DNA from: Gammaproteobacteria bacterium
GTDB taxonomy: Bacteria; Pseudomonadota; Gammaproteobacteria; Thiohalospirales; Thiohalospiraceae
Reading direction: 5' to 3'
Assembly: GCA_014762485.1 (NCBI GenBank)
Contig: JABURU010000119.1
Span: 1 to 7,401 of the forward strand
Length of the DNA: 7,401 bases
In this document: positions 4,644 through 7,401 of the stretch, in pieces
How positions within the stretch are numbered: position 1 is the first letter of the stretch
Layout: each line of letters starts with the position of its first letter
Notes under the pieces: generated by a model
What the model was told of the DNA's origin: nothing
What the model saw: the letters and a program-made list of their open reading frames with translations, nothing else
Databases searched by the model: none
Program-made: the position numbers and the translations under genes

Positions 4644-6041
4644 GTCGAGGCTGAATGTGACCTGGAGATTTCTGCTCTGCAGCAATCTGACGTAGTAACC
4701 TCATCAGCTGCTCAGCAAGCGGAAGATACCTCAGCTCCCTCGGCACCGCCCCCTCCTGTTGAGGCTGCTACTTCCTCTATACAGAAAGTTGCTGATGCTA
4801 AAGCAGCAAAGAAAACAGCTACCACAACAAAGGCCGGTGAATCGGCTTCAATTCGAGTCGGCATCGACAAGATTGATGCGCTGATCAATATGGTCGGCGA
4901 ACTGGTTATTACACAATCCATGCTAAATCAGTTTGCTGAGAGTGAAGAGGTTACCGTCGAGCAGATTGAACAGTTGCGTACTGGCCTGGGTCAGCTAGAA
5001 CGCAATACTCGTGAGCTGCAAGAAAGTGTTATGGGTATACGCATGTTGCCTATCAGCTTCGTCTTCAGTCGTTTCCCCAGAATGGTTCATGATCTAAGTA
5101 GCCGACTTAACAAAAAAGTTGAGCTGGTTATGTCTGGTGAGGGTACTGAGCTAGATAAGACGGTAATGGAAAAGATTGGAGATCCACTCGTACACCTGGT
5201 ACGTAATGCCATCGATCATGGCATTGAAACCCCTGCAGCGCGTGTAGCCAAGGGTAAACCAGAAACAGGTAATGTCTATCTCAATGCATACCATCAGGGC
5301 GGCAATATTGTCATCGAGATTAAAGATGATGGTGGTGGCCTGAATAAAGATAAACTTCTAGCCAAAGCGAAAGAGAAAGGCCTGATTAAAGAAGATGATC
5401 AACTGACGGATGAACAGATATATCACATTATTTTAATGCCAGGTTTCTCAACAGCGGAAGAGGTCAGTGATGTTTCAGGCCGCGGTGTAGGCATGGATGT
5501 GGTGAAACGAAATATTGAAAGTCTGGGTGGCAGTATTGATATTGAATCTGAATTAGACACTGGTACAACATTCAGAGTTCGACTACCGCTTACCCTTGCC
5601 ATACTGGATGGTCAGACAGTTCGTGTTGGCGAAGAAGTATATATAATTCCACTGGTTTCTATCATGGAATCTATCCAGATAAAATCAGATATGGTTCGCC
5701 AGGTTGGTGGTGATATGGAAGTCTTCAAGTTACGTGAAGAATACCTTCCTATCATAAGGACGCATCAGGTATTTACTATCAACGGAGCAGAAGATGAGTT
5801 CGAAAGAGGGCTGCTGGTAGTGGTAGAGGGTGGTGGACAAAGAGTCGGTTTGTTTGTTGATGAGCTTTTGGGACAGCAGCAAGTTGTTATCAAGAGCCTG
5901 GAAACTAACTTTAAAAAGGTTGCTGGAATATCAGGTGCAACCATTTTAGGTGATGGGTCCGTTGCCATCATTATTGATATCCCCGGATTAATTAAGCTGG
6001 CATCAGATATGAAAGATTCTGACGTCAAAGAGATCGCTTGA
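4644..6041 (+). CDS. cheA: CheA C-terminal part (P3 dimerisation, P4 kinase, P5 CheW-like)
   Basis: This is the continuation of the cheA frame after the internal TGA. Numbered on the whole 692-codon frame, an Ala, Pro and Lys rich linker (about 240-297) leads to P3, beginning IRVGIDKIDALINMVGELV (about 299-317). P4 has the N box HLVRNAIDHG (411-420), the G1 box DDGGG (455-459) and the G2 box GRGVGM (506-511), so ATP-binding residues look intact. P5 starts near 549 (LDGQTVRVGEE). The first ATG, GTG or TTG in frame after the stop is ATG 4890 (residue 310). It lies within the conserved P3 helix and has no Shine-Dalgarno, so it is a poor start and would remove part of the dimerisation domain. An intact kinase therefore requires reading through the TGA, or a true sequence without it. 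The final TGA overlaps the cheW ribosome site. Confidence 0.9.
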   Translation, partial: VEAECDLEISALQQSDVVTSSAAQQAEDTSAPSAPPPPVEAATSSIQKVADAKAAKKTATTTKAGESASIRVGIDKIDALINMVGELVITQSMLNQFAESEEVTVEQIEQLRTGLGQLERNTRELQESVMGIRMLPISFVFSRFPRMVHDLSSRLNKKVELVMSGEGTELDKTVMEKIGDPLVHLVRNAIDHGIETPAARVAKGKPETGNVYLNAYHQGGNIVIEIKDDGGGLNKDKLLAKAKEKGLIKEDDQLTDEQIYHIILMPGFSTAEEVSDVSGRGVGMDVVKRNIESLGGSIDIESELDTGTTFRVRLPLTLAILDGQTVRVGEEVYIIPLVSIMESIQIKSDMVRQVGGDMEVFKLREEYLPIIRTHQVFTINGAEDEFERGLLVVVEGGGQRVGLFVDELLGQQQVVIKSLETNFKKVAGISGATILGDGSVAIIIDIPGLIKLASDMKDSDVKEIA

Positions 6042-6052
6042 GGAAAAGTTCG

Positions 6053-6610
6053 ATGAACGAATTAAGTGAACAAAAAGTTAGCGCGGATAGTGCTGAGATT
6101 GATTCAGCTGATCTCGTTATGGGAGCAGGTGAAAATCAATTTCTTACCTTTGTTCTGGATGATGAAGAGTACGCGGTTGATATTCTCAGAGTACAGGAAA
6201 TACGAGGATGGGAAAGTGTGACTCGCATACCTAACACGCCGAATTATATTCGTGGTGTCTTGAATCTTCGAGGGGCGATAGTGCCAATTATCGATCTGCG
6301 AATGCGCTTTAACCTGTCACAAATAGAATATGGCGTTACCACAGTAATCGTAGTACTCAAAGTAATGTCAGAAGATGGTAACTCTAGTCGTACTATGGGT
6401 ATCGTCGTTGATGGGGTCTCAGAAGTATATTCTGTTCCAGAAAACTCATTACGTGATGCGCCAGATTTTGGGACCAAAGTGAAAACAGAGTTTATTAAAG
6501 GCCTGGCAACAATTGATGACAAAATGGTCATTATATTAAACATCGATATGATGCTTAACTCAGATGAGTTAGCTGTTGTAGATTCAGTATCAGAAAATAT
6601 AAACGCATAG
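6053..6610 (+). CDS. cheW: CheW, receptor-kinase coupling protein
   Basis: CheW links chemoreceptors to the P5 domain of CheA in the array. The 185-residue product has a polar N-terminal extension of about 27 residues, then a full CheW domain (about 28-170). Recognisable blocks are NQFLTFVLDDEEYAVDILRV, the central RIPNTPNYIRGVLNLRG (about 58-74) followed by IVPIIDLR, and FIKGLATIDDKMVIILNID near the end. I chose ATG 6053 because GAGGA (6040-6044), overlapping the cheA stop codon, is 8 nt upstream. An in-frame TTG at 6038 lies before that ribosome site and is unlikely. The overlap suggests translational coupling to the last part of cheA. The length is slightly above the usual 150-170 because of the N-terminal extension. 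It ends with TAG and nothing looks damaged. Confidence 0.95.
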   Translation: MNELSEQKVSADSAEIDSADLVMGAGENQFLTFVLDDEEYAVDILRVQEIRGWESVTRIPNTPNYIRGVLNLRGAIVPIIDLRMRFNLSQIEYGVTTVIVVLKVMSEDGNSSRTMGIVVDGVSEVYSVPENSLRDAPDFGTKVKTEFIKGLATIDDKMVIILNIDMMLNSDELAVVDSVSENINA

Positions 6611-6632
6611 ACGTTTGTTTGGGGAAGAGGTA

Positions 6633-7397
6633 ATGAGAATAATTGCAGTGATGAATCAAAAGGGTGGTGTAGGTAAAACTACCACGACCTTGAATTTATC
6701 TCATGCATTGGCAATGTCAGGTAAGAAGGTAACGGTGATAGATATGGATCCTCAAGGTCAGTTGACAATGAGCTTTAATATCGACCAGACCAGTAATCCT
6801 GGTATCGCTGGCGCCATGCTGTCGGATGTTCCTATTAATGATGTGATGGTACAGGTGGAAGAAGGATTAAATATAGTACCTGCCGGCTTGCGTCTGGGCG
6901 AAATGGAAAACTTAACGAAAGGTGGTGGAACCAGAGGCTGGATGCTGGATAAGGTGGTTAAACAGATCACCGACCAAGATGTACTACTAATAGATTGTCC
7001 ACCATCTGCAGGTATGTTGGGAATGAACTCACTATTTGCCTGCAATGAAGTGTTAATTCCAGTATCTAGTGATTACCTTGGATTGCATGGTGTTTCTCGG
7101 TTGTTTGCAATACTGAAGCATATCGAAAAAGCCCTGGGAACCAACAAGAAAAAATGGTTGCTGGTTACCCGATATAACCAGAGAAGAAAGTTAACTAAAG
7201 ATGTTGTAAACAAGCTGGAAGAATATTTCTCTGATCAGATGTTGAATACCCGAATTAGAGAAAATGTTTCTTTGGCTGAAAGCCCCAGCTTTGGTAAATC
7301 AATATTTGATTACAATAAACGTCGCCATGGTGCTGAAGATTATCAGGCATTGGAGTTTGAGTTTCTTGAAGGCTACGCGAAAACTTACGATTCATAG
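6633..7397 (+). CDS. parA: ParA/MinD-family ATPase of the chemotaxis cassette
   Basis: This 254-residue protein is a complete ParA (Soj-like) ATPase. Deviant Walker A KGGVGKTT is at 10-17 with signature Lys10, the Walker A' region VIDMDPQG is at 35-42, and Walker B LLIDCPPS is at 118-125. The C-terminal Soj-like block around ESPSFGKSIFDY and GAEDY is also present. There is no N-terminal helix-turn-helix, unlike plasmid P1-type ParA. ParA homologues encoded within che clusters, such as ParC of Vibrio and PpfA of Rhodobacter, position chemotaxis arrays at poles or partition them at division. From its place 22 nt after cheW I infer the same job. No ParB gene is visible. The start at ATG 6633 is preferred over TTG 6615 because GGGGAA (6621-6626) sits 6 nt before it. 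The stop is TAG. The last bases of the window (AAGG) could belong to the next gene's ribosome site. Confidence 0.93.
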   Translation: MRIIAVMNQKGGVGKTTTTLNLSHALAMSGKKVTVIDMDPQGQLTMSFNIDQTSNPGIAGAMLSDVPINDVMVQVEEGLNIVPAGLRLGEMENLTKGGGTRGWMLDKVVKQITDQDVLLIDCPPSAGMLGMNSLFACNEVLIPVSSDYLGLHGVSRLFAILKHIEKALGTNKKKWLLVTRYNQRRKLTKDVVNKLEEYFSDQMLNTRIRENVSLAESPSFGKSIFDYNKRRHGAEDYQALEFEFLEGYAKTYDS

Positions 7398-7401
7398 AAG
7401 G

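Noticed and set aside
4641..4688. Selenocysteine insertion at the cheA TGA, with a hairpin at 4666-4688
   Set aside because: A bulged hairpin (AGATT/AATCT outer and GCT/AGC inner stems) does follow the stop. However, its 4-nt loop CTGC lacks the G expected in its first two bases, and the site corresponds to an aromatic residue and not a redox Cys.
4712..4921. Minus-strand open frames, including this one across the cheA linker
   Set aside because: They are shadows of the + strand genes with no family resemblance or ribosome site. This one mirrors the low-complexity Ala/Pro linker.
4890..6041. A separate, independently started CheA gene from ATG 4890
   Set aside because: The ATG falls in the conserved P3 helix, has no Shine-Dalgarno, and the family sequence continues upstream of it in the same frame.

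Overview
This window is a flagellar and chemotaxis locus, read entirely on the + strand. It most likely comes from a motile gammaproteobacterium with a polar-flagellum type of gene hierarchy. The evidence is the fliI-fliJ-fliK order, a textbook sigma-54 (-24/-12) promoter directly in front of fliK, and a chemotaxis cassette that includes a ParA-family ATPase. Base composition looks moderate. I cannot name a genus from sequence alone.

Layout. Positions 1-1037 hold the C-terminal three quarters of fliI (flagellar export ATPase), whose start lies before the window. fliJ (export chaperone) follows, then a 71-nt gap with the sigma-54 promoter. Next comes fliK (hook-length control), broken by an in-frame TAG at 2109-2111 into an N-terminal part and a C-terminal part with the conserved Flg_hook domain. 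A 225-nt intergenic region (3054-3278) carries a weak sigma-28-like motif, small inverted repeats and a possible 15-codon leader ORF. After it lies a tightly packed cassette: STAS-domain protein, cheY, cheA, cheW and a parA-like gene, which ends 4 nt before the window does. cheA is also broken, by an in-frame TGA at 4641-4643 inside its P2-like regulatory region. The frame then stays open through P3, P4 and P5 to 6041.

How the genes work together. FliI and FliJ deliver flagellar subunits to the export gate, and FliK measures the hook and switches export specificity. CheW couples receptors to the kinase CheA, which phosphorylates CheY to steer the motor. The ParA homologue probably positions the chemotaxis array, and the STAS protein has an unknown regulatory role.

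The most notable observation is that two large genes, and only these two, each carry one in-frame stop (one TAG, one TGA), with the reading frame and protein family continuing cleanly on both sides. Both codons also serve as ordinary terminal stops of neighbouring genes, so a general code change is unlikely. The remaining explanations are recent nonsense mutations, consensus errors in the assembly, or leaky or coupled translation. In fliK a restart codon lies 3 nt after the stop. In cheA the first usable start lies inside the P3 core, so a restart would not give an intact C-terminal kinase. Apart from this I see a conventional locus and no clearly new system.
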